Source of the DNA: Taenia hydatigena
Lineage: Eukaryota > Platyhelminthes > Cestoda > Cyclophyllidea > Taeniidae
Assembly (NCBI GenBank): GCA_036345935.2
Contig: JADWOT020000009.1
Span: forward strand, 882,287 to 946,286
Direction: 5' to 3'
Length of the DNA stretch: 64,000 nt
The notes under the pieces were generated by a model. That model had not been told where the DNA came from, did not search any database, and saw only the letters and a list, made by a program, of their open reading frames with translations. Every line of letters begins with the position of its first letter. The first letter of the stretch is position 1. The translations under genes were made by a program, and so were the position numbers. Shown in pieces: positions 23,312 through 35,094 of this stretch.

Positions 23312-26109
23312 TTATTTTTTTCTCTCTTCCTTTCTTTTTCTTGTTTTAATAGACTCAAACTATATGCTCTCTTCGTTTATGGGGAAATGGGGAATGAAGA
23401 ATAGCGCTGAAGAGTAAAATCTTTTTCCTGAATTTTAATGTTATCAGGCGATTCAATCGCGGGAGTTGCATTGACATGATGAATGGCGACAACTGCCAAT
23501 CTGATCGAGATAATGCTTTTCTGTGATCTAAGTAGGAACCCATCAGGGTTGAAATATCCTTCCAAACAATAAGTCCTTGGGATTGTCATTTGTGATTTCA
23601 TCATTGAAAGGTCACCACTTATGGTAGAATTTTATGACTTTATTTTCCCACTTTTACAATCCCATTAACTGATTAATTTTGCCTAAAATAGGAAGATTTC
23701 CGTGCCATTAATAGCCAATGGGACGTCTCCTCCCTTCAGCACTTCTAATTTACGATCTTTCTTAATGGCCTGGTAAAAAAATAACTAGACATTCAGAAAA
23801 ATTGGGTATGATGCTATAAATTGAGTGAAATACGGGAAAAAGGTAAATCAGTGACGCCCATGCAATGTGGAGTGCAAGGGACATGGATGTCCTCCTCAGA
23901 ATCCCATTGGTTAGAAGTGGCCAATAAGATTGCTCCCATACCTTCGATACCAATCTTTGTTATAACGACCGATCTCAAAGTTCACCTTTTTATTGAAAAA
24001 ATGCCTAATCAGATTGGTTTTACACCCATTTTCACTGGTGAGTAAAAACCACTTCCCAAGCTAAGGTCACACCTTATAATCTACTTAAATCATGCACAGC
24101 AATAGCACAAGATGCAAAGTTCCTAATTATAATCACCACCTCCTTTAGTGGGGATTATGGCAGAACTTATGTAGTGGGGAGAAATTTATGCCAAAAATAC
24201 ACATGAATGAATGATTGCGGAACAAAATCCTCTCACTTCGCATTGGTCTAAGCCTGACCAGTACGACTTCATCACGCCTCCTTCTCCAATCACTATCTCA
24301 CAACAATGAAGCCCTGATTTTTGGGTACCATACAGTCAGTTAATTAGCCATATGTTTAATTTTCTTCCTTCAAAGGTAACTTTTCCAAAAGAAGATGTTT
24401 GCATGCTTGGTGATACAGTGGCTATTTTTGTAAGCGATGTACAAAGCAAATGGAAAGGGAGCCAATGAAATTGCTACCAATCCATCATTATTAATAAAAG
24501 AGAAAGGATCACTATGTCTACACTTCATCACCCTGAGAATGTTGATAGTGCTATGTGTTTGAAGCAGTTGTTGTGATAATGGACTCGGTGCAGCACTTAT
24601 CAATTCAGATGTTCCTTCTCCAAGACTGCGCAAGCATTCCACCAAGAGGGAGATGTTGGATACAGTCAAGCGATCAAATAAGGAGACTCTTTGAAATTTC
24701 TTCGTTTATCCATCAATCCAATAAATAATAAAAGAAATTACATTAAAGTCAATCAGAAGTACAATTTGATGGAGGCAAACAAATCCAAAAGGTACTGTGA
24801 GTCCCAAGAAGCATATTTTACCTTTCCCATATTGATAGGGTGAAATTGCTGTCATCTACTTTTAGAAGGCCTAAAAACCATTCGACGTGCCTGAAGGCCA
24901 CGCCGCCAACCAAAAAATAGCGATTCCCACGACGAATATAAAGCCGGTACACATTTAAAAAAGTGCTGAATTGCTCCAACCATCCAGGTGTAAGCATAAC
25001 TCAGTACAGAAGGCCCCAGCACAATCTTTCCAATCATTCTGTTGGTCAACGCTGGCCAATACGATCCCAAATGCTGCAGCTAAACTAATCAATAAGCCTC
25101 ATTGGTTAACCTTATCACCGATGAAAAAATGGAGAAAAAAGGAGACAGGAATGTTTGAAATGAAGTATGTGTGTTTCTTTAATTGTATTGACGGTAATAT
25201 TTAGGTTAACAGTAGTTTTGGTTATCGACGTATTAACAGTTGTTAGGTTGGTAGTAGCCGTTGGCGGTGTCTTCGTAGGTGTGATACACTAATTATAAAC
25301 ATGAAAAAGTACGCAAGCTCAAGTAAAAATTAAGTCTGCTGATACGGAAAAGCTATAGAAATAGCTGCAAAGGGAGACTGGGAAGGGGTGTGGTTGTTGT
25401 TTCCTGTCTTTGCGTCTTTGTTTATTTTTTGGCCTTTTACTTGTTCCGTCTTCCTCATCTTGAAGTCCATGAATGGAGGAGAGGAGGGCTCCATGAACGC
25501 ATAGAATCAACGCATTCACTTAATGAAAGTGCAAGGGAGAAAAAGAGGAAACAAGATGGAAATGGAAACAAGGAAAGAAGGATAGTACATAGATAGATTT
25601 TTTTTTGTTTGGTTGATTGTTGTTCTTGTTTATCTGGTAAATATCAATGTATGGTTTTTGAACATACGTCTGTAGAAATGTTGATATTGTCTTACGCAGG
25701 CAAGGCGTGAAAAGTTGGAGTGGGATATACCGAATCGCCTAAATAAGAGGGAATGGGACAAAATTATCCGTAAAAAGTAAGAGACATTGTGTGGATCACG
25801 AGAAAGGGTTAAAAAAATAGGAAAGACTCGTTGTTCCATACACATAGTAGGTGTGTGCCTGTGAGTGTGCGTTTGCCTTTAAAATAAAGGGAGAGAAAAA
25901 AGGGCATGAAATGTAATAAGGGGAAGAGAAAGACAAGCAGTGAATGAGTTTGTGGCACTGTCTATTCTTCCTCATTCGGTTCAAATGATGGTGAATGGAG
26001 GAAATGAAACTATGAAGAGAAAAAGGTAGAAAGAAAGTGAATGACCAACAATCCCCAAAAGAATTTCCGCTTGGAATGTTAGGCCCGTAGACACACACGT
26101 TTACGTGCC
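23312..26109. other. No supported gene; includes likely Tob 3' UTR
   Basis: Two minus-strand frames at 23762-23953 and 24852-25070 look hydrophobic and share a short SYWPxLTN peptide, but no splice-consistent gene could be built. The part nearest 26109 is probably the 3' UTR of the Tob gene; a minus-strand AATAAA lies at 25421-25426. Confidence 0.45.
25421..25426 (-). promoter_or_regulatory. Possible poly(A) signal of the Tob gene
   Basis: AATAAA on the minus strand lies about 680 bases after the Tob stop codon. I saw no nearer canonical hexamer on that strand. Confidence 0.3.
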
Positions 26110-28626
26110 TTAGCGTTCGGTGATGTTCAATGCATTGAAAGCCTGACCTAATGAAGCGTCAATCGATGACTTGTTGACATCTCCCGACCAACAGAAGGTG
26201 TTTCCACTGTTGGAGGTAAACTTTTGCGATTTCCAGAGGTCATGTAAGTCCTGACTCAATTCTAGATCATCACCAAAACCATATTTCCTATCAGCCTGCT
26301 GAAGAGCGCTCCTGGGAGCTGTTGTATTAAATGCCGTGATGTTTCGGGAAGGGGCAATATTACCTTCCATGGTACTGAAGCCGAATCCCGAGTTGCGATT
26401 CAGCAATGACGAATTCTCCTGCTGATGTTGCTGTTGTTGCTGTTGAAGGTACTGGCTATTCTTTAATTGGAACTCGGAGCGAATTTTCTCGAACTGCGAC
26501 CACACGGGGTTGTTCACTAAATTGTTCGAACGCATCCCATAGCCACTTGGAGCATCGGAGTTACCGTAGAGACTCATTCCGAGGACACCGTCCATGAAGC
26601 CACTGGAATAACCGCTGTTATTGAAGGTCAAGTCGCTGGAACGATCGAGCGATTGATAGTTGCCGAAGTAATTACCCCTCGGAGAGTCTAATCCGAAGTT
26701 GTGACCGCTATAAAGGCCTCCAGCGTTTCGGTGAAGCTCGTTCAGACGCATAAAACGGTCGCACAAAGGCATCTAAAACAAAGGAAGTGGACATAGCTTG
26801 CCTAAATCAACTTTTTCGTGCCGTAAAAACATAATCTGTTCATCGACTAGTTAAGAATTCATCCCTATGCAATATTAAGTTTACTTGCACTAACTTTTCA
26901 ACTTTTAAGGTAGTTAAAAACAAAAAAATTTAAAAATGTAAAGTATGGAATTCGGAAGGTATACGGCACCTATTGCTCAAACTACATCTATGCAAACTTC
27001 GTGCGGAAAGATTTATCAAACATGTATAGCCTCCTGTAAGCATTTAAGTATCTACATTGTTTTACTGAACAGGAGTTTTTGTGAATGTCTGAGTTCCTGA
27101 GCTCTGAGAGGCTCTCTTGCCTTTCTTGCAAGCTGATGGAAAGTCTCACTTTACCTTACTGATTCACATCCCAATGGCACAAAGTCATTTTTTTGCTAAA
27201 CATCTGATTTTAAAATGCTTATCGAAGGTAGTTCAAAGAGTTAATGTGTAAATGGATTCTAAACAATAAGTCCTGTTGGATTAATATTCCCTAACTCTGG
27301 ACGCAAGATTCTTCTATCGATGTTCAAAAAGAAAATGTATTGCACAAATTATTCCTGGTTTGAAAACTTCCTTCACAAAATCCGCCCAGAAAGCAACAAT
27401 TTCTATGCTACTAAACTGCATTTGCCGGCTTAACTACGAGGTCGTGGATGCTAGCAAAAGGTGCCAACCTGATTGGATTGGAGGGGGTTCTGTCCAATGA
27501 CTTCCAGCAGCTGTGAGGCGTAGCCCAAGACAGGTGGATCACAGGGGGACACGAGACGATGCGGTCGCTTTGCCTGATTCTTCAACTTTGTCGAACCGAA
27601 TTTGGTGGCTGCAAAGGTTGCTGCAGTAAAGCTCGGTGTCGATGTGGACTTCTGAATGAAGGTCGTTGGGGGTTGAGCCAATGGAGGTGGGTTGTGTTGA
27701 TTGGTGTGAAAGTCGAATTGTTGTAACTCTCCCAATTCATCAACATGCTGCAGAGGTTTGGCATGGAAATCGCTGAATGGAAATTGATTCTCAACGTCCG
27801 ATTTTGCTTGTGATTCCGTGTTGATGTTGTGATCCAGGAAGCTACTGTCTATGGTAGGATCTGTAGAAGTATTCTTGCCACAAGAAACAGAATTGGTCAC
27901 CGTATCCTGATAGTCGTGAGAATCCTCTACACCAGTAATGGATTCATTACTAATTCTAGTCTTCGAATGATCTGATCCATTCTGGGATGAAATAACGTCG
28001 TCCGGTTCAGTCAAAACACTGAGAGCTGCTTCTGTAGCCAAGTGAGTTTGAACATCATCCAGCTGCTTCTTTGAGATCTCATTTGATGGGGCATCTGTCA
28101 CCTTCTCTGCGCCCAGATTGTAGCCATTTCCACCTCTAGAAGTGGCCGAGTAGAGGACCTGGTGCTTGGTTTTTGACCATGATCCTGAAGAGCCATTTGA
28201 AGAAGAGACGGACGAAGCCGACGAACAGCCGGAAGACGAGAGACTGGCAGCATTGCACCCATTTCCAGCACTCCAAGCTGAGTTAGAGATAGCCGAAGAG
28301 GACTCGCTAGATCCGTACTGACAGGCGACATGACCTGGATCAATTGTGATAACTAAACCGGTCGGTAGGCAGGCCTGAATTTCACTCCACTCCAATCCAC
28401 TGGAGATGGCAGCTTCAGGAAAGATGAAGTCAGTATGCGGACCGCTGGTTTGAAAGCACCGATGAGATGCATCTTGACTGGATGTATCTGTAAACCAGTG
28501 AGGCTGTAATTTACGCAAGAGGCATCTCTCCAATTCTTCACCGAAATTATCCACCCTTCTTCGTGGTAACTTTGTGTAGAGATGGGATAGAAGATAATTC
28601 ACCGCTACTGAAACCTCTATGTACAT
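26110..28626 (-). CDS. Tob: Tob/BTG anti-proliferative (APRO) family protein, two exons
   Basis: This is a Tob-type regulator that, in the family, binds the CAF1/CNOT7 deadenylase and promotes mRNA deadenylation and growth arrest. Exon 1 is 28626-27469 and exon 2 is 26772-26110; the phase-0 join follows CAG|GT and a TTTTAG acceptor, giving about 606 residues. The N-terminal BTG/Tob domain covers residues 1-115: MYIEVSVAVNYLL, then LYTKLPRRRVDNFGEELERC, HWF, and later SGLEWSEIQACLPTGLVITI. A second Tob hallmark, ATKFGSTKLKN, lies near the end of exon 1, so this is Tob rather than short BTG. Ser-rich linkers and a Gln run make it much longer than vertebrate Tob (about 345 aa). I chose the ATG at 28626 because it matches the family N-terminus; the upstream in-frame codon at 28635 is GTG. 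I saw no clear PABP-binding PAM2 motif. Confidence 0.9.
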
Positions 28627-29154
28627 TATTGGCACCTGGTCTAGAGGTTCACGCCTTCGGAGTCTTCAAATGCGAGTGCTACAAAAAAGCAGTGAGGAGC
28701 GTTAGCGCTCAAATCTATGATTGTCAGCTGAAAGCACCAAATTTAGCAGACTGACAGAACTATCGACCGCCCGGTGTGACGGATCGATGCCAAGGCAGAC
28801 AGACAAGCTAGTCACGGGTGGGGAGCGCCTCTTCCGTTCTTCTGGGCATCGTTTTTACAAAGCGAGAACTTTTCCCATTATTTGATATCTACGACTTAGG
28901 ATTTTTCCCGTTTGGAGAGGCAACACGTCACAGGTGGGTGGGGTGTGCTAATGACTTAAAAATACTTCTAGTCTTTTTCGTCTATTACCTGGGCGATGAG
29001 GAGGGCGCACTGAAGGTTCTGCATAAGGAAACTGTAAGGGTATACAAGGTGGAGGAAAGGGAAGTTGGCTGGATAAATGGCTGTCGGATCTTACCACAAA
29101 CAGGGCAGCAGTAGAAGATGGGGAGTCTTCGCAACTGCTGTATAGCGATAGGGA

Positions 29155-29225
29155 AGTAGGTAGGTATTTAGGTAGGTAGCCAGGCAGGCAGGCAGGCGAG
29201 CGGGTGGGCAAGCTGGCTGGTGGTT
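29155..29225. repeat. GGTA/GGCA tetranucleotide repeat
   Basis: Imperfect tandem tetranucleotides change from GGTA to GGCA and then to GGCT-like units across about 70 bases, directly before the GT/CA-rich region. Confidence 0.7.
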
Positions 29226-29269
29226 GGGAAAGGGGAAGGACGCGTATGCTACCAACGGGAATCGTTCAA

Positions 29270-29510
29270 ACTCGCGCGTGTACGCACACTTACACGGACG
29301 CACCTGCGAGCGCTACACACGCACACGCATACACACGGCACACGGTGTGCGTTGCTGCTGCTGTTGCCGCTGCCTCTTCTATTGCTTCTACTAGAGCTAA
29401 CGCGAGAGCTGAATGGTAGGCGCAACGTCGACTGCTTTCGAACGGCTATGGTGGTGGGAAAGCTGCGTGTGCGTGTGTGCACATGTGCGTCCGCGCACGA
29501 GAACACCTAA
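29270..29510. repeat. GT/CA-rich alternating purine-pyrimidine block
   Basis: Long stretches of CACACG, ACGCAC and GTGTGC alternate with short unique DNA, including a small inverted ACACGG..GTGTGC element. Alternating purine-pyrimidine DNA of this type can adopt Z-form; function here is unknown. Confidence 0.65.
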
Positions 29511-30387
29511 CGGCACAGGAAAGGGGGTGATGGGGTGTGCGTGCATTGGCTAGCGCTTGTTAGTCAGGGATCCGCGATGCCGTAGCCGTTAGCGGATTTT
29601 AAGATTGCTGATCTCATTGGCAATAATTATTCATTTTCTGCAAGCACTTGAAAAATACCTCCCATTCCTTCCCCGCTTTTGATTTCCACGCAAGACGAGT
29701 ACTTCATTTTGATGGGCCTAAGGTGCGGATGCAACGATGCAAAGAGAAACATCATATATGGGCAAGAAGGCCATGATGCTGCTGTACTGAGGGGCAGCCA
29801 AATGCTGTCTGTCTGGTTAAATTGTTCTTCTCAATGAAACATTCTTTAAAAAATGACTAGTTTTGGCACGCTTTTAAACACTCGACTCTGAACTCAGCAA
29901 AACAGGAGCAATGTCGGATTGATTGAGGAAACGAAAAAAAATGAGACTTTTCTTTACAATTCAGCCACAAACGCTAAAGGCCTTCCTTACCGGTCCATCA
30001 ACATGATCACTTCATCACTGTAGCCACTAGGTCAAAAGGCTAATCGTCATTACGTAGGGTCGGATTCTTATTACGGGGAGGGGAAGCAAGTCATTAAACT
30101 AATTCGTCTTTTCATAAAAAAAACACCAGAAATTGCTTGCAGTACCCACTTTTCACCACCTCCCCACGCCCCACCCCACCCGTCTCCCTCGCCTCCCATC
30201 CTCGCCTTTCCCAAAAAAGCAGACAGACTGACGAGTTCTCCAGGCGACGAGGAAAACGCCAATCAGCAGGGGCCAAATGACCTTGGTCTTGTGTGTTTTC
30301 AGTGCGCACGTGCCTATCAGCGCAATGAACACAGTTGCCAAGCCTACCATCATCGATCGAGTTTTTCATTCCCGTACCTAAGCCTGG

Positions 30388-30540
30388 GAGGGTGTGTTTG
30401 CGTGCGTGTGTGCATTTGCGCGTTCAAGGTCGTATTGACCGCATCCACGAGGTTGTAGCAAGACGCGCATTCGTATGTACACACACGTACACGCACGCAC
30501 CCACGTCCACACGCACATGTATGCATGCAGGCATAGTGAT
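30388..30540. repeat. Second GT/CA-rich block
   Basis: A GTGTGTTTGCGTGC-type block is followed about 80 bases later by a complementary CACACG/ACGCAC block, so the pair could form an imperfect hairpin. Confidence 0.6.
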
Positions 30541-33500
30541 TGACCCACTACGCAATTATCCGTGACCTTGGCCCAGCCAATCGTGTATAGAGGCATGTAG
30601 CTACTCCCTCAACCTGTTTAACCTGATGCGGACAAGGTCTACCTTGCGTTTTTTTTAAAAATCTCCTAATATTACAGTTTTTGGTTAATTTTATTTCATT
30701 GATAGGGCAAAAAAACTTATTTGGATTTACCGAATTTGGGAGAAAGGAGACAGTATTAGTTCAGAATTTTTCATGTAAAATAAAAAGATCTTGAGTCCAA
30801 CCTTCTCGCCGATGCGCCAGCGTTGCCTGTAAAAATGCCAGGATATTTTGAAAATGAAATGGTCAAGTCTTCTCGGAAGAAGTCATTATACGTTAAGAGG
30901 GAATGGCTTATCCACTGACTTTTGTGAAGAGGCTTCAAGCAAAAAAACTTATGTCCCTTTCCACTAAACTGTGCATGGTCGAGTGCTGGGTTCGATAAGC
31001 ATCCTCTCTCTCATAAGCAGGGCGTGTATATGACTTTCCAGAATTGGCTCCATTTATAATGTACAAATTTGATATTTATTTTGTGTTGTATTTTTCGAGC
31101 TCATGAGTTAAATTTGCTGCAGCAGATTGCCGATCGGGTATTTGCTGCTTTGCAGCAATAAACCCAAAGGGCCACAAAAGGCTGAAAGGATTAACACTTG
31201 GGCGCCTTGTTGGATGACCGACGGCGAAGCTTAATTTCGACACGACTGGTCATGCGCCAGTTGGCAGTCCGCTGTAGGGCATCATGTGACCCCAGCGTTA
31301 CCGTTTGGAGCGTTCGCCACCCCGTGACCTTAGCAATTACGAATTTTGACCTCAAAGTGAAGGAACCAAAAAACCCACTTGGTTGCATTTAGGATTGGGC
31401 GTAATTTATGTACCGGGTGCATGATTTAATAAGCCCTGACCTGGTGTTTGCCTGGGTGATTCACTTCCGCCTAATCGCTTTCGATTGCCTCGTTTTGCGC
31501 ATCCTCCTTTCGCTGCGGCATTATTGAGGGATCGGTGATATTTTTGTCGAAAGGATTTTTTTTGCAAAAATGGCATCGCGTTGTTTACTGTGCAAGAAAA
31601 TCATCCCCTTATCAAATTATGAAATGATGGTTCAGTCAGTAAACAAAAACGCGGATATTTAGCTTGGGCCACGTTTTATGAGAACGGTCAGAAGGTACTT
31701 GAAATTTCCTCTTTTCCTTAAATAAATGTATTTTCTGCAAAAAATGCACTGAACTATTTTAGGCCTTATTACGAACTGATTGCGAGTAGGCCTTGCAGAA
31801 CGACGCGGATTGGCTGATTGCGGGACGAGGTCTTCAGCTCTCTATGCCTTGTCTGGGGCCGTAATGGGACTTATCCATGTAGGAAAAGGACCTATGACCA
31901 GGAAACAGGAGGCTAGATCGGCTCTACTGGTTAAGGGTTTCGTAGCGTCGTTGCACATTGAAGAGTCTGAGAGGTTGAGCATAAAATCGAAGTAGACATT
32001 CAATTACTAATGTATTTCCTGCTTGGTGCTTTCTTTGATCACTTCTCCGCCTACGTCTCCCTAGCCCAGTAAACCAGGCGGGAGGATAATTGTGCCATAC
32101 CCCGCTGATTTTAACTGATTCACCGGTTTAGGCTCTTGGTATATTGCAATGGGTTTATGCGCTGGTTTAATGCGGATCAGGACAGGACAATGCTCTCCAG
32201 CAAGTTCACGCCATATTTTAACCCACAATACCACTCGGCTTTGTCCAAAGGGCAAAATTCGGATTTGCTTTACAGAGCTGATAAGTTCCCTCAATTTTCT
32301 CACTTCAAATTGGTCTCCCTTCATTACTGCCTAGTCTGAAATTTATCAAGCTTGAAAAGTTTTGATAAGATCGTAATTTCATCCACATAATACATGAAAC
32401 TATAAATAGTCCTCCTAGCCACTTGGTGATGCACTTTCTCACATTTTATCCGGTTCGCCGTCTCTGAAGGCGTCAATTGCTTTCAAGCATAACAACGAGA
32501 TGCAGGTAACTGTAAAAAAAACTGACAAGACTCCGATAGCCCCCCTGTTGTGGGTTCAGGTCTCAAAAACATGCGTCTACTTTTGTGGGCCTTTCGACTG
32601 ATTTTGCTCACCCCGCCATCAATGTAGCGGACTGAGTGTTCCCTGAAAATGTGAAAAAGCTTACCACTGAAGAAACCAATGGAGCTAAAGCTACGATTGG
32701 AACACTATGGAAACGATATACAGATGCATCAGAACGTATTTTGGTGAATCGCTACTTAGTTTGAGTCCATGTTTAAATAAGCGGGCTTCTCGATCTCCTT
32801 GGCGGCCTAGGCTATTGGGCGTGACTAGGGCCTCGGTAGCCTTCTAGGTATTAATTAATAAGTCTACTTCTAGTACAGGTATGGTAGTAGGGTCAAGCAA
32901 ATTCAATGGAAACGGACTACTGCCCCAATTGCCAGACCTTGATGCCACAGAATTCAGGTTTAAATTGTGGAGACTCACTGCAGAGGGGTAATTAAGGTTC
33001 AAGTGCACTTCTGACTAAAGCCCAAATTTTGGGTTCTGAATGGTGGCAATCGACAAGTAAGGCGACCAGAACAAACTAAACGCTTTTCTTGTGAAGCTGT
33101 TTAGGAAATGATACACCGCTAATAAACGATGCCCCGATCACGGCCCCACCACCCCACATCCTCCTCCTTTCCAACGGGGCCGAGGATGTAGATAAAAGTG
33201 AGGTTGATAAAATGTGCCACCAGCTATGGGATAAAATAACTGTCTCAGGCAGTAATTTAAACACTAACAGCTCTGAGATGGCTAGGTGGAGAAGAGATTA
33301 GACCAAACATTGAAATCGACCCTCATAAGGCAAAGAACACAGACTTGACCAATCGCGCTCTTCAGCCTCATCAAATTAAAATTTTACTTGGAGGTATGGC
33401 ACTTCAACCTTGCCTAAAGCCTTCCATCACTTGTAATCGTATCTGAGGAAGCCTCTGATGCTGTAGTGGTGGGAACCCGATCTAAGTGTAAGGCCATGCT

Positions 33501-33896
33501 GGGTTTTGTTAGCTGGCTGCCAAGATGAAATGTAATAGGAAGAAGAAAACTGATGTAGTAGGTTGCAACTGAGGAGGGCGTTTTGAAGACTCCTCAACTT
33601 GGGCATCAACAAAAATATGCAGAAGAGGCTATTGAGCTTTATATACTTCAGTTGGGAAAGCCATCAAAAAACATTATGCCTACCTTAGAACACATTTTAG
33701 GCATATCTCTTTCAGTAATGTACTTCTGACAATGTAGTCTTTAAGAAAACACCATGCTTAAAAGTTCGGGCTCGGTCCATTGCATATGCTATTAGCAGTA
33801 GACAGGATTCCCTACATAACGCCACAAAACTATCAAAGGTCGGAGCAAGATGACGAGGACGAAAAAGCCAAGAAAAATGCCACAAAAGGCAAAGGG

Positions 33897-34082
33897 TGTA
33901 GCGTCCCGAGACTCCCTCGAAGGCAAAAGAAAGCAGAATGCTAGGGTAGAATATATATATTCAACGGACAGAGGGAACTAGGCTGCTGGCATGGCCCAGA
34001 GGCCAGCCCACGCAGCTAGGGCAGTAGAGCCAACTCTGTGACCTTCACCGAAACCGGTAGTTTCAACAAACAAAGTTCTACA
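33897..34082 (+). mobile_element. Solo LTR, 186 bp, plus orientation
   Basis: The element begins TGTAG and ends CTACA, the TG..CA pattern of LTR ends. It matches the inverted copy at 34518-34702 along its whole length, with scattered substitutions. Flanking 5-mers are AAGGG before and AAGGA after, a target-site duplication with one change. An internal TAGAATATATA tract could be a TATA box. No internal retrotransposon domain follows, so it is a solo LTR, or an LTR of a non-coding TRIM-like element. TRIM elements are known from taeniid tapeworms; membership is inference. Confidence 0.8.
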
Positions 34083-34517
34083 AAGGATTTATTTAATATT
34101 AGTTGTAATGCACAGGGTAGCGTCCGTGCACCTCGAAATTTAGCTCCATGCTCTTCCGTAATGGCGCAAGGTGTTCCAGCTGTGGCTGTGACTCACCAGA
34201 CCTACCAGCCGCTATTAATCAATATTATTCGAAAATAACAAGTCTTATTCCCACCTTGGTTATACTCAAAACTCTAAAATGCAACAATTCTGATCAAGGA
34301 AATACATACGAAACGCTTATTGAAATGAGAACCTAATTAGATATTCGGAACTACTACAACAATATCGCGTTATTGATGCCTTAGCAGCTTGTTTTTCTCC
34401 TGCATTTCGATCCAAAAAGACTAAGTAACTAGGTAACTATTCGACGCAAAGCATACGTTGAATCCTTTCATCGCCAAAAGAGTAGCGATTCCAAACCAAC
34501 TGTTACTTAGCGCATAC

Positions 34518-34702
34518 TGTAGTACTTTGTTTGTTGGAACTACCGGTTATGGTCAAGGTCACAGAGGTGGCCGTACTGCCCTAGCTGCGTGGGCTGGCCT
34601 CCGGGCCATGCTAGCAGCCTATTTCCTTCTGGCCGGTGAATATGTATATTCTATCCTGCCACTTTGCCTTCTTTTGCCTTGAGGGAGCCTCGGGACGCTA
34701 CA
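34518..34702 (-). mobile_element. Solo LTR, 185 bp, minus orientation, with perfect target-site duplication
   Basis: This is the inverted relative of 33897-34082, starting TGTAGCGTCCCGAGG and ending ACTACA on the minus strand. It is flanked on both sides by the identical 5-mer CATAC, which marks a genuine insertion by an integrase. There is no coding interior and no partner LTR in direct orientation nearby. Confidence 0.88.
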
Positions 34703-35094
34703 CATACAACTGTAAATTTTAATGATGCAAGTAGATATGCTTTTAGAAGAAAAAATGATTTACAAAACAGTTTTAAACGTACTAAAATTAAAGATATTTA
34801 GGATTTGAATCCGAAATAAGTGGTTGTAATAGGGATCTAAAATGTTAGACATTTAGATTTTGTTGCTTATTCGAGGATGTTGCTTTTAAAAAGTACAAAG
34901 ATTAAAGGAACTTCATTAAATCTTAGATGTAAATTGAGTGCAAGTTTAATGCTCGTCGCGACCTTGAGGGCCATTTTAGTGGAGGCCAGTATCTGCGCAT
35001 AAAGTTGCAGTTTCGGCCTGGAGGCGGGGTAGACATTTTCGCCCCATCCTCTTGCTTTTTCCACTGCTCTCAATTTGCTTTGATTTTGGAGACA
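34703..35094. promoter_or_regulatory. Upstream region of the MICU gene
   Basis: This short A+T-rich segment separates the solo LTR from the first MICU codon. It should hold the 5' UTR and promoter; no distinct motif is recognised. Confidence 0.3.

Larger units (their letters stand above)
28627..33896. other. Upstream region of Tob and gene-free DNA
   Basis: No gene is supported. Nearest Tob this should hold its 5' UTR and promoter. Simple repeats mark 29155-29225 (GGTA/GGCA tetranucleotides), 29270-29510 and 30388-30540 (GT/CA-rich). Beyond 30600 frames up to 87 codons occur on both strands without family resemblance. Confidence 0.5.

Noticed and set aside
23762..25070. Two hydrophobic minus-strand frames sharing SYWPxLTN
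   Set aside because: The underlying DNA similarity is weak, no consistent splice sites join them, and no family was recognised.
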